64,000 nt of DNA from Chloroflexota bacterium (lineage in GTDB: Bacteria; Chloroflexota; Anaerolineae; Anaerolineales; Villigracilaceae). Shown here in pieces: positions 8,295 to 18,002 of this stretch (within the stretch, counting starts at the first letter, position 1; the number at the start of each line of letters is the position of its first letter). The position numbers and the translations under genes were made by a program. The stretch covers positions 32,913-96,912 of the forward strand of contig JACRLC010000030.1 in assembly GCA_016235425.1 (NCBI GenBank), in the 5' to 3' direction. A model generated the notes under the pieces. The model saw only the letters and a program-made list of their open reading frames with translations, made no database searches and was not told the origin of the DNA.

Positions 8295-9308
8295 CTAAGG
8301 CTGTATTAACAGTGCTTCAAGCTCAAGGCCGGAGGCTTCCACATATTTTTGGAATTCTGTGTACAGTGTGTCGTCCACCGGCTGGAAGGCTTCGATGCCA
8401 TAGATTGTTTGGATGGCGGCTTTGCCATCGGGCGTGAGCATCAAATCCATGAAGGCGCGCAGGAGCACGCGCCGCATCTCAAGGGGGATCGTTGTGGAAA
8501 AGGAAATATTCTCATAGGGAATGATGGGCGGCACGCGCCAAATGACGACCACCTTTTCCATGACATCGGGATAATCGGTCTCCAGCGCAGGCAATTCACG
8601 CGCGTCGATGAACGTCGCGCCGAAATCACAGATATCGGCGGCATAGACGGCGCGCACTACATTGGGTTGACCTTCGAGAAAGGCCCCGCTTCTTACCTGG
8701 ACCTGGGCCTGATTCAGCAATCCGAGCGGCACCACATACCCCGACGGAGATGCAACGTCGCTCCAGCACGGTTTTTTATCGTTGAACTGGCTCAGCGCTT
8801 CTTCAGTGTTGGTTGTGTTTTCCCCGCTGATCTCGTCGAAAAACGGCTTAAACTCGCTCCTGCCATTGGCAATAATCTGCGTGCCATACAAGGTCTGTTC
8901 ATCACGGATGCTCGCCAGTGCGGCGGTGACCAGTCCGTTTTCGCGTGCGAGCAAATACCCAAACGGCGAAAGCATGGCAATGTGCGTGTTGCCCCTTGCG
9001 AAGTCGTCGATCAGGTCTTCCTCGGATGTGGGCGAGGCGAGGACGATCTTGTAACCCGTCTGTGCTTCGAGTTGCGCGGCAAGAGTTTCTCCTGCGCCGA
9101 GCGCATCCTCCGATGTGCGCGGGGAGGGGCCCAGGGCGAGGATCAATGGATTTTCAACGGTACCAGGTTCGGCCGTGGTCTGAGGCGTTGGCAGGGGGGT
9201 GGGCGTCTCTGTGGGCACGGGGGAAGGCGTGGGAGCAGGGAATGTCAATTGAACAGGGATTGAACATCCAAGAGTGGCAAGCGCGAGAATCAGCAGGAGT
9301 TTTTTCAT
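8295..9308 (-). CDS. phnD: second PhnD-like substrate-binding lipoprotein
   Basis: A 337-residue paralogue of the next gene, with lipobox TLGC (Cys15), a Pro/Thr linker to about residue 48 and the same PhnD blocks (GNTHIAMLSPFGYLLA, DKKPCWSDVASPSGYVVP, CDFGATFIDAREL). Two binding proteins serving one transporter suggests two ligands or two affinities. The ATG has weak ribosome-binding sequence. It is divergent from the DUF4230 gene with about 70 nt between them, so both promoters must lie in that gap. Confidence 0.92.
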   Translation of the reverse strand: MKKLLLILALATLGCSIPVQLTFPAPTPSPVPTETPTPLPTPQTTAEPGTVENPLILALGPSPRTSEDALGAGETLAAQLEAQTGYKIVLASPTSEEDLIDDFARGNTHIAMLSPFGYLLARENGLVTAALASIRDEQTLYGTQIIANGRSEFKPFFDEISGENTTNTEEALSQFNDKKPCWSDVASPSGYVVPLGLLNQAQVQVRSGAFLEGQPNVVRAVYAADICDFGATFIDARELPALETDYPDVMEKVVVIWRVPPIIPYENISFSTTIPLEMRRVLLRAFMDLMLTPDGKAAIQTIYGIEAFQPVDDTLYTEFQKYVEASGLELEALLIQP

Positions 9309-9377
9309 TTTATAAGTTTGTATACCATAATCATAATGATGTTGCTATAATTAGACAAGTTGTAGAAAAGGATGAAT

Positions 9378-10046
9378 ATGAAAAACAGTTTGAATACCAT
9401 TATGTCGATTTTGATACTGATCGTGCTGGCGGCAGGAGTCTATTTTATCGTACAGACCGTCCGCGAGAGCGCACAGGCGGCTACTGCGCCATTCCAGCAG
9501 GTGAATCAGGCAAATGAGGCTTTGCAAACACAGGTGTCCGACTTGTTGCATCCAACACCCACGATCATTCCCGATCCCGTAACTTATATTAACGAGGTGC
9601 GCGCCCTGGCGCGGTTGGAAACCATCCAATACAGTGTAACGCAGGCCGTGAGCAGTGAATTAAATCAAGGAACATTTGGTTTTGCCTTTGGCACAAAAAT
9701 CCTTGTGATACTACATGGATCTGTTATTGCCGGAATTGATATGGGAAAGATTCAGCCGGGAGATATGCGTTTCGAAGGCGGGGTTTTATATGTAAGACTG
9801 CCCCCTGCCGAGGTATTCGTCACTACATTGGATCAAGATAAAACAGAGGTCTACACTGTTCAAGAGGGTTTGTGGGCTAATGTCGAGCCAAGTATGGTAA
9901 TCAATACTCTTGTGGCAGGAGAGGACAAGATTTTAAGCGTAGCGCTGGAAGACGGCATTCTCACGCAGGCGCAGACGAATGCAGAGGCATACCTGTTTCG
10001 CTTTTTCACCGCGCTTGGGTACGATAATATCATTTTCGAGCATTAG
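9378..10046 (+). CDS. DUF4230-family membrane-anchored protein
   Basis: A 222-residue protein with an N-terminal TM (about residues 5-27), a coiled, Gln/Ala-rich stretch, and a DUF4230-like domain: VTYINEVRALARLETIQYSV, then GSVIAGIDMGKI, then VRLPPAEVF, typical of the family. Biochemical function is unknown. The second ATG is chosen because AAAGGA lies at proper spacing; an ATG two codons upstream is also in frame. A TATAAT box sits about 30 nt before it. Confidence 0.8.
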   Translation: MKNSLNTIMSILILIVLAAGVYFIVQTVRESAQAATAPFQQVNQANEALQTQVSDLLHPTPTIIPDPVTYINEVRALARLETIQYSVTQAVSSELNQGTFGFAFGTKILVILHGSVIAGIDMGKIQPGDMRFEGGVLYVRLPPAEVFVTTLDQDKTEVYTVQEGLWANVEPSMVINTLVAGEDKILSVALEDGILTQAQTNAEAYLFRFFTALGYDNIIFEH

Positions 10047-10064
10047 CGAAGCGCTGTAAAATAG

Positions 10065-10091
10065 GGAGCCTGGGTTGACCAGGCTCCTTTT
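10065..10091 (+). terminator. intrinsic terminator of the DUF4230 gene
   Basis: A perfect 9-bp stem GGAGCCTGG/CCAGGCTCC with a 5-nt loop is followed by TTTT, starting 18 nt after the stop codon. Confidence 0.9.
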
Positions 10092-10103
10092 GATTGGTGA
10101 CTT

Positions 10104-10134
10104 GTTCTTCCCGCGGTTCAACTGCGGGAAGAAC
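10104..10134. terminator. hairpin between DUF4230 and ferritin genes
   Basis: A perfect 11-bp stem GTTCTTCCCGC/GCGGGAAGAAC has a 9-nt loop. It lies just after the ferritin stop when read on the minus strand, where no T run follows. It may stop either convergent transcript or act as an RNA-end stabiliser. Confidence 0.55.
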
Positions 10135-10142
10135 CGTCTTTA

Positions 10143-10637
10143 TTATCCACTGCCGCGCTTGCCGAGACGGTGGTCGAGCATCAGCACGGCCGGGCCGCGA
10201 TCTTCAATCAGCTTGAGGTTCGCCAGGATATCGGCGGCGTTCTTTTCCTCCTCCACCTGTTCGGTGATGAACCATTGCAACATGACCTGCGCGGGATAGT
10301 CCTTCTCCTTTAGCGCCAGCTCGTACAGCGCGTTGATGGATGCAGTCACTTTGGCTTCGTGCCCGGCCACTTCATCGAAAACCTCCAGCGATGATTTCCA
10401 GTCTGTTTTCGGTGTGTCGATGGCTTTGAGCGTCACCCTGCTGCCGCGCTCCACAAGGAAATCGTAGAACTTCATGCCGTGTTCGCGTTCCTCGTCGGCT
10501 TGCCTGCGCATCCAATGGGCGAAACCGGGCAGGTTCTTATCTTCGAAGTAGGCGGCCATGGAGAGATAAAGATAGGAAGAGAAGAACTCTTTATTGATCT
10601 GGTCATTTATGGCTTCCTGTAAAACTTTTGTGATCAT
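10143..10637 (-). CDS. ftnA: ferritin (iron storage, ferroxidase type)
   Basis: A 164-residue non-heme ferritin that oxidises Fe(II) and stores iron in a 24-subunit shell. The ferroxidase ligands match E. coli FtnA numbering: Glu17, Glu50, His53, Glu94, Gln127 and Glu130. The start is the ATG with AAGGAG six nt upstream (MITKVLQ); a longer frame from an upstream start is not supported. It is monocistronic between hairpins. Confidence 0.95.
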   Translation of the reverse strand: MITKVLQEAINDQINKEFFSSYLYLSMAAYFEDKNLPGFAHWMRRQADEEREHGMKFYDFLVERGSRVTLKAIDTPKTDWKSSLEVFDEVAGHEAKVTASINALYELALKEKDYPAQVMLQWFITEQVEEEKNAADILANLKLIEDRGPAVLMLDHRLGKRGSG

Positions 10638-10740
10638 GGGCGTCTCCTTGTCCAATACCATTATACAGTTTTGCGATGGCGGGAACAATCTGATTTTGTC
10701 ACCCGATGGCTTGCTAAAACAAGGAGCTCAATTTTTTGTG

Positions 10741-10806
10741 CCGCGAATTCCGCGAATTTTCACGAATCGGTTTTTAAAAATTCGCGCCCGTTCGCGGAAT
10801 TCGCGG
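10741..10806. repeat. 16-bp perfect inverted repeat element
   Basis: CCGCGAATTCCGCGAA at the left is exactly complementary to TTCGCGGAATTCGCGG at the right with 34 nt between, and imperfect pairing (TTTTCACGAAT against AAAAATTCGCG) continues inward. It is an intergenic palindromic element like other small dispersed repeats in this window. Confidence 0.85.
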
Positions 10807-10882
10807 CCAAGGTTTGTGATTTTTCCGTTAAAAAACGGTAGAGCTGTTTTTTAAAATGGCTTTGTGAAGCCTGTCCCCATTT

Positions 10883-11842
10883 CTAAACTGCCGCGTAGAT
10901 TTCGTTGACCATTTTCAGGAATTCACCGGCGGGATTTTTCTGGAGGATGCGTTTGCGCGTTTCCCTGGAAAGACTTTGCATTAGCAGGTATTGGACGGCG
11001 TATTTACGGAAGAGCCTTTGCCCGTCTTCTTCGCCATAAAACAGGACACTCTTTTCGAGATGCCCCTGCACTGTTTCCTGCAATAACTTCGGCGAAACCT
11101 GCTCGCGGTCGAGACCTGAAAATATCCACGGATTGGCGATGGCGGCGCGTCCGATCATGACCGCGTCGCAGCCGGTGTATTGTCTCATGCGTGCGATATC
11201 GGCAACGGTTTTCACGTCGCCATTTCCGATGACCGGGATTTTCACACTAACCTTCACTTCGGCGATGGCGTCCCAGTTGGCATGCCCGCTGTAGCTTTGT
11301 TCCTTGGTGCGTCCATGAAGAGCGATGAGCGATCCGCCGTTTTCCTCGACGATGCGCGCGACCAGTTTGTACGATTTGCAATTGTCCCAGCCCAGGCGTA
11401 TTTTCCCGGTGACAGGGACTTTGAGTCTGGCGGTCAATTTTTGGAAGGTGCGGGCGATCTTGAGAGGGGTTTTCATCATGCCCACGCCCGCCCCCCGGTC
11501 CGCGATGCTTTTGGCGGGACAGCCCATGTTGATGTCAATGATATCGGGGCCCAAATCCTGCACGCGCAGGGCGGCTTCTACAATGGTATCGGGGTCGTCG
11601 CCGTACAGTTGAAATGTGACCGGGCGCTCCCCTTCCTCGAAATAGAGTTTCTTCGCGGGCTGTTTCGATTTGCTCAGTATCTTTTCCACTTTGACGAACT
11701 CGGTATAACTCATGGCGGAACCGAGAGCGCGGCAAAGCGACCGGAACGGCCAGTCCGAGTAGCCGTCCATGGGCGCGAGGATCGCGTCGCCATAAATGGG
11801 AACGTCGCGGATGTGGAAAGCGGGAGTTTGGGTTTCATCCAT
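10883..11842 (-). CDS. dus: tRNA-dihydrouridine synthase
   Basis: FMN-dependent Dus-family enzyme of 319 residues that reduces uridines in tRNA. Visible family blocks are the N-terminal LAPMDGYSDWPFR, FQLYGDDPDTI, the catalytic INMGCPAKSI with its active-site Cys, GKIRLGWDN, ALHGRTKEQSYSG and IGNGDV. Closest in style to DusB, but the exact target position cannot be assigned. A TATACT box ends 10 nt before the ATG and there is no ribosome-binding site, so the message may be leaderless. Confidence 0.93.
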   Translation of the reverse strand: MDETQTPAFHIRDVPIYGDAILAPMDGYSDWPFRSLCRALGSAMSYTEFVKVEKILSKSKQPAKKLYFEEGERPVTFQLYGDDPDTIVEAALRVQDLGPDIIDINMGCPAKSIADRGAGVGMMKTPLKIARTFQKLTARLKVPVTGKIRLGWDNCKSYKLVARIVEENGGSLIALHGRTKEQSYSGHANWDAIAEVKVSVKIPVIGNGDVKTVADIARMRQYTGCDAVMIGRAAIANPWIFSGLDREQVSPKLLQETVQGHLEKSVLFYGEEDGQRLFRKYAVQYLLMQSLSRETRKRILQKNPAGEFLKMVNEIYAAV

Positions 11843-11852
11843 AGATTGGGTG

Positions 11853-11858
11853 AGTATA
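11853..11858 (-). promoter_or_regulatory. -10 box close to the dus start
   Basis: TATACT on the minus strand lies 10 nt before the ATG with no Shine-Dalgarno sequence, consistent with a leaderless or nearly leaderless mRNA. Confidence 0.45.
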
Positions 11859-11878
11859 ACAAGTTTTCCCCGAAAAAA

Positions 11879-11935
11879 TGTAACGCGACATTCATGTCGC
11901 CCTGCTCATGTAGACGACATAAATGTTGCGTTACA
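11879..11935. repeat. palindromic repeat between dus and msrA
   Basis: TGTAACGCGACATTCATGTCG faces CGACATAAATGTTGCGTTACA across about 14 nt, forming a long imperfect stem. It lies in the gap between two minus-strand genes. Confidence 0.8.
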
Positions 11936-11954
11936 AACTTCGCGGTTAGTAAAC

Positions 11955-12506
11955 TTACGCGGGCTGTTTCTTCAGCATCTCCAGGAAATGCTTGCGGAAC
12001 TTGGACACCTTCGGCGCGACCACTGCCTGACAATACGGCTGGTACGGATTATTCGCAAAGTATTCCTGATGATAATCTTCAGCCACGTAGAATTTGTCGA
12101 GTTTGATCACCTCGGTGACGATGGGACTGTCCCATATTTTCTGGGCGTTCAATTCCTTGATGAGATTTTCTGCGGTTATCTTTTGCTCATCGCCGTGATA
12201 GAAGATGGCTGAGCGGTACTGCGTGCCAACGTCTGCACCCTGGCGGTTCATCGTGGTCGGGTCATGGATGGCGAAGAAGACATTGAGCAGGTCACGGAAT
12301 GAGACGACGCCCGGGTCAAACTTGACCTGAACGACTTCCGCGTGACCCGTGTCACCGTTGCAGACCGCGTGGTAGGTGGGATTGTCCATTTGGCCGCCTG
12401 CATAGCCTGATTCCACGAAATGCACGCCTTTCACTTCATCGAAAACAGCTTCCAAACACCAGAAGCATCCCCCGGCTAGTGTCGCGGTTTGAAGATTGGT
12501 TGTCAT
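11955..12506 (-). CDS. msrA: peptide-methionine (S)-S-oxide reductase
   Basis: MsrA of 183 residues, repairing oxidised methionine. The catalytic motif [11 protein letters not shown] places the nucleophilic Cys at position 14. [23 protein letters not shown] and the [20 protein letters not shown] substrate-binding block are all present. A strong GGAGAA sits before the ATG. No fused MsrB domain is present. Confidence 0.96.
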   Translation of the reverse strand: MTTNLQTATLAGGCFWCLEAVFDEVKGVHFVESGYAGGQMDNPTYHAVCNGDTGHAEVVQVKFDPGVVSFRDLLNVFFAIHDPTTMNRQGADVGTQYRSAIFYHGDEQKITAENLIKELNAQKIWDSPIVTEVIKLDKFYVAEDYHQEYFANNPYQPYCQAVVAPKVSKFRKHFLEMLKKQPA

Positions 12507-12591
12507 GATAAATTCTCCTTCTTCTAAAGAGTGACTGACCTGTCTGCGGAATAAGACAACACGTGAACCGGAAATATTCTTAAGAGAAGAT

Positions 12592-12631
12592 TACAAAAAT
12601 AAAATAGGGCAGGTCTCAGGCCTGCCCTACA
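12592..12631 (-). terminator. intrinsic terminator after clpC
   Basis: Read on the minus strand, TAGGGCAGG and CCTGCCCTA pair across a short loop and are followed by TTTTATTTTTG. It begins about 18 nt after the clpC stop. Confidence 0.85.
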
Positions 12632-12648
12632 AAGTTATTTCAAAATTC

Positions 12649-15135
12649 TTACATCGTCGGTTCGGGCGCTTCTTCGTGCGTCCTTGCCAGCTCGATTTCT
12701 CCGCCGGGATTCACGTCCACTGAGACATTATCGCCGTTGACGAATTCGCCAGCCAGCAATCTGTCTGATAGTGGGTCCTCCACTTTTTGCTGGATGACAC
12801 GCTTTAATGGACGGGCTCCAAACTCGGCGTCGTATCCTTCGTCGGCAAGGAAGGTAAGGGCCTCCTGCGTAGCGGTCAGCACCAGGTTATGTTCCTTGAG
12901 CCGTTCCGCGACCTTGCTCAATTCAAGTGAGACAATCTGCTTGATGTCATCCTTGTTGAGCGAGCGGAAGATGACTGTTGCGTCGAGGCGGTTGATGAAC
13001 TCGGGGCGGAAGGCACGCTTGAGCGACTCGTTCAACTTCTTGCGCATATCTTCGTAGGAGAGTCGTTCTTCGGTTACTTCATCGCGTTTCAAGGCAAAGC
13101 CAAGTGAGGATTGCTTCTTGATAACGTCCGCGCCGATATTGGAGGTCATGACGATAATCGCGTTGCGGAAGTCAACCTTGCGGCCTTTGGCGTCAGAGAG
13201 GTGTCCCTCTTCCATGATTTGCAGAAGCATATTATGGACTTCGGGATGCGCCTTCTCGATTTCATCGAACACAACAATCGAATAAGGTCTGCGGCGCAGG
13301 GCTTCGGTGAGTTGGCCCGCGTCCTCGTAGCCGACATATCCGGGAGGCGCGCCGACCAATCGTGAGGCCGTGTGCCGTTCCATAAATTCGGACATATCCA
13401 GTTGAATGGCGGCGTCTTCACTGCCGAACATAAACTTGGCGAGGGCCTTCGTGAGTTCGGTCTTGCCCACGCCTGTCGGGCCGAGGAACATGAACGAACC
13501 AATCGGGCGCTTCGGGTCTTTCAGGCCGGCGCGCGCGCGGCGCACAGCACGCGAAATCGCGATGATCGCGTCTTCCTGTCCAATTATCGAATGACGCAAT
13601 TCATCTTCCATTTTGAGCAGGCGCTGTGATTCTGCCTCAGCCAATTGCATGAGCGGCACGCCTGTCCACATCGAAACCACTTCGGCGATGTCCTCCGCCG
13701 AAACGACGGGGCTGTTGGCGCGGTCCCAGCCGGTTCGCAGGCGTTCGATCTGCTCACCGAGTTCGAGTTCGCGCTCCTCCCATTCCTTGATGTCCTCGGC
13801 GTTGCCTTCCTCCTGTGCCAGCGAACGGTTCTGGCGTGCGGCCCGCAACTGTCCGAATAAATCCTTGGCGTGTTTCGCGGCGGGACTCTTGTACATGCGG
13901 ACTCGCGACGACGATTCATCTATCAAATCTATGGCTTTATCCGGTAAAAAGCGCTCGGTCACATACCTGGACGAGAGGTGGGCCGCCGCTTCGAGGGCTT
14001 CATCTGAAATTACGAGATGGTGGTGCTCTTCATAGGCCGAGCGGACACCTTTGAGGATCTCGATTGTTTCCTCTTCGGATGGTTCATCCACTTGCACGGG
14101 TTGGAAACGCCGCTCCAGCGCCGCGTCGGATTCGATGTGCTTGCGGTATTCATCCAGCGTGGTTGCGCCGATGACCTGCAATTCGCCGCGCGACAACGCG
14201 GGCTTGAGAATGTTTGCCGCATCGACGGATGAACCAGCGGCTCCCGCGCCGACGAGCATGTGAACCTCGTCAATGAACAGGATCGCGCCGGATTGCTTTA
14301 ACTCGTCAATCACGCGTTTGAGTCTTTCCTCGAACTGGCCGCGATACATCGTGCCTGCGACGAGCGACCCAACATCGAGTTGAAGCACGCGCTTGTTCAT
14401 CAACGGCGCAGGGACATCGCCGTCCACAATGCGCTGGGCGAGACCTTCGACGATGGCGGTCTTGCCGACGCCGGGTTCACCAATCAACGCGGGGTTGTTC
14501 TTGGTGCGGCGCGCGAGGATTTGTATGACGCGTTCGATTTCCATCTGGCGGCCAATGACGGGGTCGAGTTTTTTCTCTTCGGCCTTGGATGTCAAATCGG
14601 ATGCGAGTTGGTCCACGAGCGGGGTTTTGGGGTTGGCTCCCGAAGGGCCGCTTCTGCCTGTTGGACTGCCAGCAGGCGCGGGGGCGGGAGAAGAGGCGGA
14701 CTCGTTGAGCACGCGCCGCGTCTGCCTGCGGATCTGTTCCGTCGTCACGCCGAGTCTGCGAAGCACTTCCATCGCAGTGCCTTCCACGCGGACAAGCCCA
14801 AGCAGGATGTGTTCTGTGCCGATGTAGTGATGTCCGAGGCGGCGGGCTTCCTCCACCGCGAGTTCGAGGACTTGTTGTGTATCTGCGGCGAGTTCGATGC
14901 GGTCGGGGTCGAAGACACCCGAGCCGCCGGCGACTCGCTGGATTACTTCATGTACCCGCTCGGAGGTCATGCCCAGTTCGCGCAGAACGCGTCCTGCAAC
15001 ACCACCCTCTTCGTCCATTAAACCAAGCAAAAGATGTTCGGTGCCAATATTGCTCTGATGGGCGCGCTCGGCCTCCTGATGGGCGAGACTAAGCACACGC
15101 CTTGCTCTCTGTGTGAATCGTTCCATGCCAGCCAT
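12649..15135 (-). CDS. clpC: ATP-dependent Clp protease ATPase subunit ClpC
   Basis: Class I Hsp100 unfoldase of 828 residues, the expected ClpC length, which feeds proteins to ClpP. Two Clp-N repeats (about residues 1-145) are followed by a Ser/Pro/Gly linker, AAA-1 with Walker [15 protein letters not shown] and Walker [11 protein letters not shown], a coiled-coil middle region, and AAA-2 with [14 protein letters not shown] and [10 protein letters not shown]. The start ATG has AGGAGA upstream. No ctsR/mcsAB genes accompany it. Its end is marked by a hairpin terminator. Confidence 0.96.
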   Translation of the reverse strand: MAGMERFTQRARRVLSLAHQEAERAHQSNIGTEHLLLGLMDEEGGVAGRVLRELGMTSERVHEVIQRVAGGSGVFDPDRIELAADTQQVLELAVEEARRLGHHYIGTEHILLGLVRVEGTAMEVLRRLGVTTEQIRRQTRRVLNESASSPAPAPAGSPTGRSGPSGANPKTPLVDQLASDLTSKAEEKKLDPVIGRQMEIERVIQILARRTKNNPALIGEPGVGKTAIVEGLAQRIVDGDVPAPLMNKRVLQLDVGSLVAGTMYRGQFEERLKRVIDELKQSGAILFIDEVHMLVGAGAAGSSVDAANILKPALSRGELQVIGATTLDEYRKHIESDAALERRFQPVQVDEPSEEETIEILKGVRSAYEEHHHLVISDEALEAAAHLSSRYVTERFLPDKAIDLIDESSSRVRMYKSPAAKHAKDLFGQLRAARQNRSLAQEEGNAEDIKEWEERELELGEQIERLRTGWDRANSPVVSAEDIAEVVSMWTGVPLMQLAEAESQRLLKMEDELRHSIIGQEDAIIAISRAVRRARAGLKDPKRPIGSFMFLGPTGVGKTELTKALAKFMFGSEDAAIQLDMSEFMERHTASRLVGAPPGYVGYEDAGQLTEALRRRPYSIVVFDEIEKAHPEVHNMLLQIMEEGHLSDAKGRKVDFRNAIIVMTSNIGADVIKKQSSLGFALKRDEVTEERLSYEDMRKKLNESLKRAFRPEFINRLDATVIFRSLNKDDIKQIVSLELSKVAERLKEHNLVLTATQEALTFLADEGYDAEFGARPLKRVIQQKVEDPLSDRLLAGEFVNGDNVSVDVNPGGEIELARTHEEAPEPTM

Positions 15136-15260
15136 AATTGTGTTTCTCCTGAAATAGACAGGAACTGTCTATTTGTATTCTACCAAAAAGCGAGGGAGTC
15201 CGCGTAGGAAATTGGTTAGAGTTTTCTTACGATTGTGTGAAGTGGAGCAAACGGGTACAA

Positions 15261-15355
15261 GTACACAGGTAGACAAGTACGCACGCAGACACGGAAACAG
15301 GTTTTGCCTTGTTTCCGTGTCTGCGTGTTTCCCTGTTTACTTGTTTCCGTTTTAG
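15261..15355. repeat. palindromic repeat with TGTCTGCGTG/CACGCAGACA arms
   Basis: GCACGCAGACACGGAAACA faces TGTTTCCGTGTCTGCGTG, and flanking ACAGGTAGACAAGTAC and TACTTGTTTCC motifs extend it. A shorter relative (TCTACTTGTGTACTTGTTTACTTG) lies at 48268-48310. It is intergenic between clpC and the MazG-like gene. Confidence 0.75.
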
Positions 15356-15681
15356 CGATTATCGCCATCGCCCCTGATTTTCCCCCGTTCGAGTCTATCC
15401 AGCAATTTTGCAATATTGTATTCGGCAATCTCATCCAGCGACAAATCGAGTTCGGTTGCGACCTGCGCGATGTACCAGAGAACATCGCCCAGTTCTGCTT
15501 TTAACGCGTCCTTGTCCGCTTCGCTGATGACGCCTTCCTTGTCGCGGAAAATCTTCTTGATCTTACCCGCCACTTCGCCTGCTTCGTTGACTAAACCTAA
15601 TGCAGGATAAATCACAGGATGTCCAATGGCAGGATAGCCTGCGGTCTTGCGGGATTTGGTTTGGTAGTCGGTAAAATTCAT
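15352..15681 (-). CDS. MazG-like nucleotide pyrophosphohydrolase
   Basis: A 109-residue all-alpha NTP pyrophosphatase of the MazG superfamily, likely a house-cleaning or dNTP hydrolysing enzyme. The Mg-binding pattern is LVNEAGEVAGKIKKI (ExxE-type) followed by ELGDVLWYIAQV (ExxD). AAGGA lies before the ATG. Single-domain length fits the MazG-like group rather than full MazG. Confidence 0.88.
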   Translation of the reverse strand: MNFTDYQTKSRKTAGYPAIGHPVIYPALGLVNEAGEVAGKIKKIFRDKEGVISEADKDALKAELGDVLWYIAQVATELDLSLDEIAEYNIAKLLDRLERGKIRGDGDNR

Positions 15682-15705
15682 CTGATATCCTTGGTTTCTT
15701 GTAGT

Positions 15706-16851
15706 TTATGGCAAAACAAATTTCTGATAATTCTCCGGCGTGATCACTTCAAACTTTGCCTCAGGATACGCGCCGACCCAATTCTTCGGCGCGTTGATTG
15801 TTTTCCCCACAGACCATTTCGCTTCATAACCATGCAGGATCCCGTCGCGTTCTTCAACCATGTCAATTTCCTGCCGATCGTAGGTGCGCCAGAAGTATAG
15901 GTTGGCGTACATGGAATAATAAGTTCTATGTTTGAGCCGTTCAATGAAGACAAAGTTTTCCCACAACTGGCCGATATCATTGCGCTTGTCAACGCTGTTG
16001 AACTGGGCAACCAATGCATTGCGAATTCCATTGTCCATGAAATAGTATTTCGCCTTGTTGGTCACTTCGTTTCGCAGGTTTCGGCTGAAACCGCCGAGGC
16101 GGATAATGACAAAGGCTTTTTCGAGCAGATCAAGGTAACGCTGGATCGTTTTGTAGTCCACTCCAAGTTGCGTGCCAATTTCGGTCAGAGAGACTTCGGA
16201 ACCGACTTGAAAAGCCAGCAGTTTCAGCAAATCCAGCAAAGTCTTCGAGTTCTTAACGCGATCAAACGCAAGAATATCTTTGACTAGATATGAGTTTGCG
16301 ATTTCAGTGATGACTTCAATTTTCTCTTTTTGCGTTGAAGATAAAACCACTTCGGGATACGCGCCGAAAACGAGATATTCTTCTAATTGTTCCTTCAATT
16401 CAAACCGATTATGAACGGATAGCAACTCCGATTGCGCCAGCGGATATAAAGTCAAAGTCCTCTTTCGACCTGTGAGCGGCTCGCCAACCTGTCCCGCCAG
16501 CTCAAACGAGGATGAGCCAGTCACGATGACGCGCAGTTCAGGCAGCTGGTCAACTATGATTTTTAGCCCCATGCCAATATTCGGGATGTTCTGCGCTTCG
16601 TCAATTGCGAGTAGTTCATAGCCTTCGGCATAAGACAAAATCTGCTTGAAATCCTGAGAACTGAGAACTTCCTGCGCGCGGATATTGTCGCCTGAATCCA
16701 GTTTATATTTGAGCGATGTGCCTTTCAGAAAACTCTGGAGCAGGGTGGTTTTGCCAACCCGTCTCGGCCCATAGATAAGAAGAACCTTCCCAAGCTGGAG
16801 GTTGCTATCAAGCGGTTCGTAAGCGCGTGTGAACATGGATTCACTATACAT
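15706..16851 (-). CDS. AAA ATPase with DUF4143 domain
   Basis: A 381-residue protein with an N-terminal AAA_14-type P-loop (LLIYGPRRVGKTTLLQSF), Walker B LLAIDEAQNIP, sensor VTGSSSFELAG, then a C-terminal DUF4143 nuclease-like region with a winged-helix segment and the FxxxY...DRQEIDMVEER...GYEAKWS core. Such ATPases are widespread, often horizontally moved, and of unknown function. The ATG next to AAGGAGTTG is chosen; about 60 upstream codons in frame cover repeats and part of the neighbouring gene. A second, broken member of the family lies at 41777-42863. Confidence 0.85.
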   Translation of the reverse strand: MYSESMFTRAYEPLDSNLQLGKVLLIYGPRRVGKTTLLQSFLKGTSLKYKLDSGDNIRAQEVLSSQDFKQILSYAEGYELLAIDEAQNIPNIGMGLKIIVDQLPELRVIVTGSSSFELAGQVGEPLTGRKRTLTLYPLAQSELLSVHNRFELKEQLEEYLVFGAYPEVVLSSTQKEKIEVITEIANSYLVKDILAFDRVKNSKTLLDLLKLLAFQVGSEVSLTEIGTQLGVDYKTIQRYLDLLEKAFVIIRLGGFSRNLRNEVTNKAKYYFMDNGIRNALVAQFNSVDKRNDIGQLWENFVFIERLKHRTYYSMYANLYFWRTYDRQEIDMVEERDGILHGYEAKWSVGKTINAPKNWVGAYPEAKFEVITPENYQKFVLP

Positions 16852-16852
16852 C

Positions 16853-16906
16853 AACTCCTTGTTTTTGTCAAAAAACAAGGAGTTGAACTCCTTGTTTTTG
16901 TCAAAA
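16853..16906. repeat. two direct copies of a 21-nt unit with an inverted arm, overlapping the ATPase ribosome-binding site
   Basis: AACTCCTTGTTTTTGTCAAAA occurs at 16853 and again at 16886. An inverted AACAAGGAGTT lies between them, so the left copy can fold into a hairpin that hides the AAGGAG. On the coding (minus) strand each unit carries TTGACA-like sequence and an AAGGAG. Confidence 0.75.
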
Positions 16907-16942
16907 TTCAGGGATCTGGCCGAAATTTTTAACAGTTTCAGC

Positions 16943-17941
16943 CTAATTGAACTCCCTCGCCAACTCCCTCCACCACTCATCCTTCTCCCCCGGCACAAAG
17001 GGACTGTACAGCGTGAGCCTGTCCGCGATCCCATCGTAGCGCTTCTTTAAATCGCCAGCCAGTGTTTCCTGTTTCGTCATCAGGCAAAACTCACCGAGCA
17101 TTTCATCGGTAATCAACATCGGCATCTCAGCCCACTCGCCCTTGGACGCGAATCCTGACAACTTCTCGGCAGTCGCGCCCCAGCCGTGCAATTCCATGAC
17201 CGCGCGGTACGATGGCGTGGAAGCGTAGAACGCGATTTGCATCCGTGCGAAGGCTTCCTCTTCCGGCGTGGCCGCGGTGAAAGCGGTGACTGAAACACTC
17301 ACATCTTTCCGGTTTCTTCCTTCCTTTTTCGCGCCTTCCTCAATGCCAGGGAGAATCACCTCACTCAAATACCGCACGCTATGAAACGGATGCGCGTGGA
17401 ATCCCTCGCACAGTTCGCCTGCAAGTTTGGCAAGTCCAGTATTTACTCCAGCGATGTAAATCGGAATGCTCGGATTCTCAATTGGCCCTCCATTGAAGAA
17501 GGGCGACATGAGCGTGATTTTGTAATACTCGCCGCGGAAATTCAACTTCGTGCCGTTCTGCCAGCAATCCCACATTGCGCGCAGGACTTGAATTTGCTCG
17601 CGCAGTTTCCCCGTCACTGACTCGGGCCACGGCATCCCAAAACGCCGCTCGATGTGCGCCTTGACCTGTGTGCCGAGTCCCAGGATGAATCGTCCGCCCG
17701 ACTGTGCGGCCAAATCCCATGCGGTGTAGGCCAGGTTTGCAGGCGAGCGCGCAAATGACACGGCAATCGCGGTTCCCATTTTCATCTTCGACGAATGTTC
17801 GGCAATCAGCGTGCAGGGAAGAAATGGATCGTGTTGCGTTTCCTGGGTCCACAACGCGTCGAAGCCAATTTCGTCCGCGGCTTTCGCAATCGCGGGGACA
17901 TCTTTCAGTTGAGTGGGGGGGAGTGCGGCATCGAGTTTCAT
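16943..17941 (-). CDS. LLM-class F420-dependent oxidoreductase (TIGR03617-like)
   Basis: Luciferase-like monooxygenase family protein of 332 residues with a TIM-barrel. Recognisable blocks are EIGFDALWTQETQHDPF, TAIAVSFARSP, GGRFILGLGTQVKAHIERRFGMPW and PSIPIYIAGVN. Members usually use reduced F420 or FMN; the substrate is unknown. The ATG lacks a ribosome-binding site and has TAAAAT six nt upstream, so the transcript is probably leaderless. Confidence 0.9.
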   Translation of the reverse strand: MKLDAALPPTQLKDVPAIAKAADEIGFDALWTQETQHDPFLPCTLIAEHSSKMKMGTAIAVSFARSPANLAYTAWDLAAQSGGRFILGLGTQVKAHIERRFGMPWPESVTGKLREQIQVLRAMWDCWQNGTKLNFRGEYYKITLMSPFFNGGPIENPSIPIYIAGVNTGLAKLAGELCEGFHAHPFHSVRYLSEVILPGIEEGAKKEGRNRKDVSVSVTAFTAATPEEEAFARMQIAFYASTPSYRAVMELHGWGATAEKLSGFASKGEWAEMPMLITDEMLGEFCLMTKQETLAGDLKKRYDGIADRLTLYSPFVPGEKDEWWRELAREFN

Positions 17942-17947
17942 AAGTCG

Positions 17948-17953
17948 ATTTTA
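17948..17953 (-). promoter_or_regulatory. -10 box of a predicted leaderless promoter (LLM gene)
   Basis: TAAAAT on the minus strand is separated from the ATG by exactly 6 nt and no Shine-Dalgarno sequence is present. Confidence 0.5.
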
Positions 17954-18002
17954 GCGCGTTTAAAGAAATTCACCGGTCTTTTTAAGAACCGGCGAATAAA
18001 GT

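Noticed and set aside
16853..16906. CRISPR-like direct repeats
   Set aside because: Only two units exist, with no unique spacers of regular size and no cas genes nearby.
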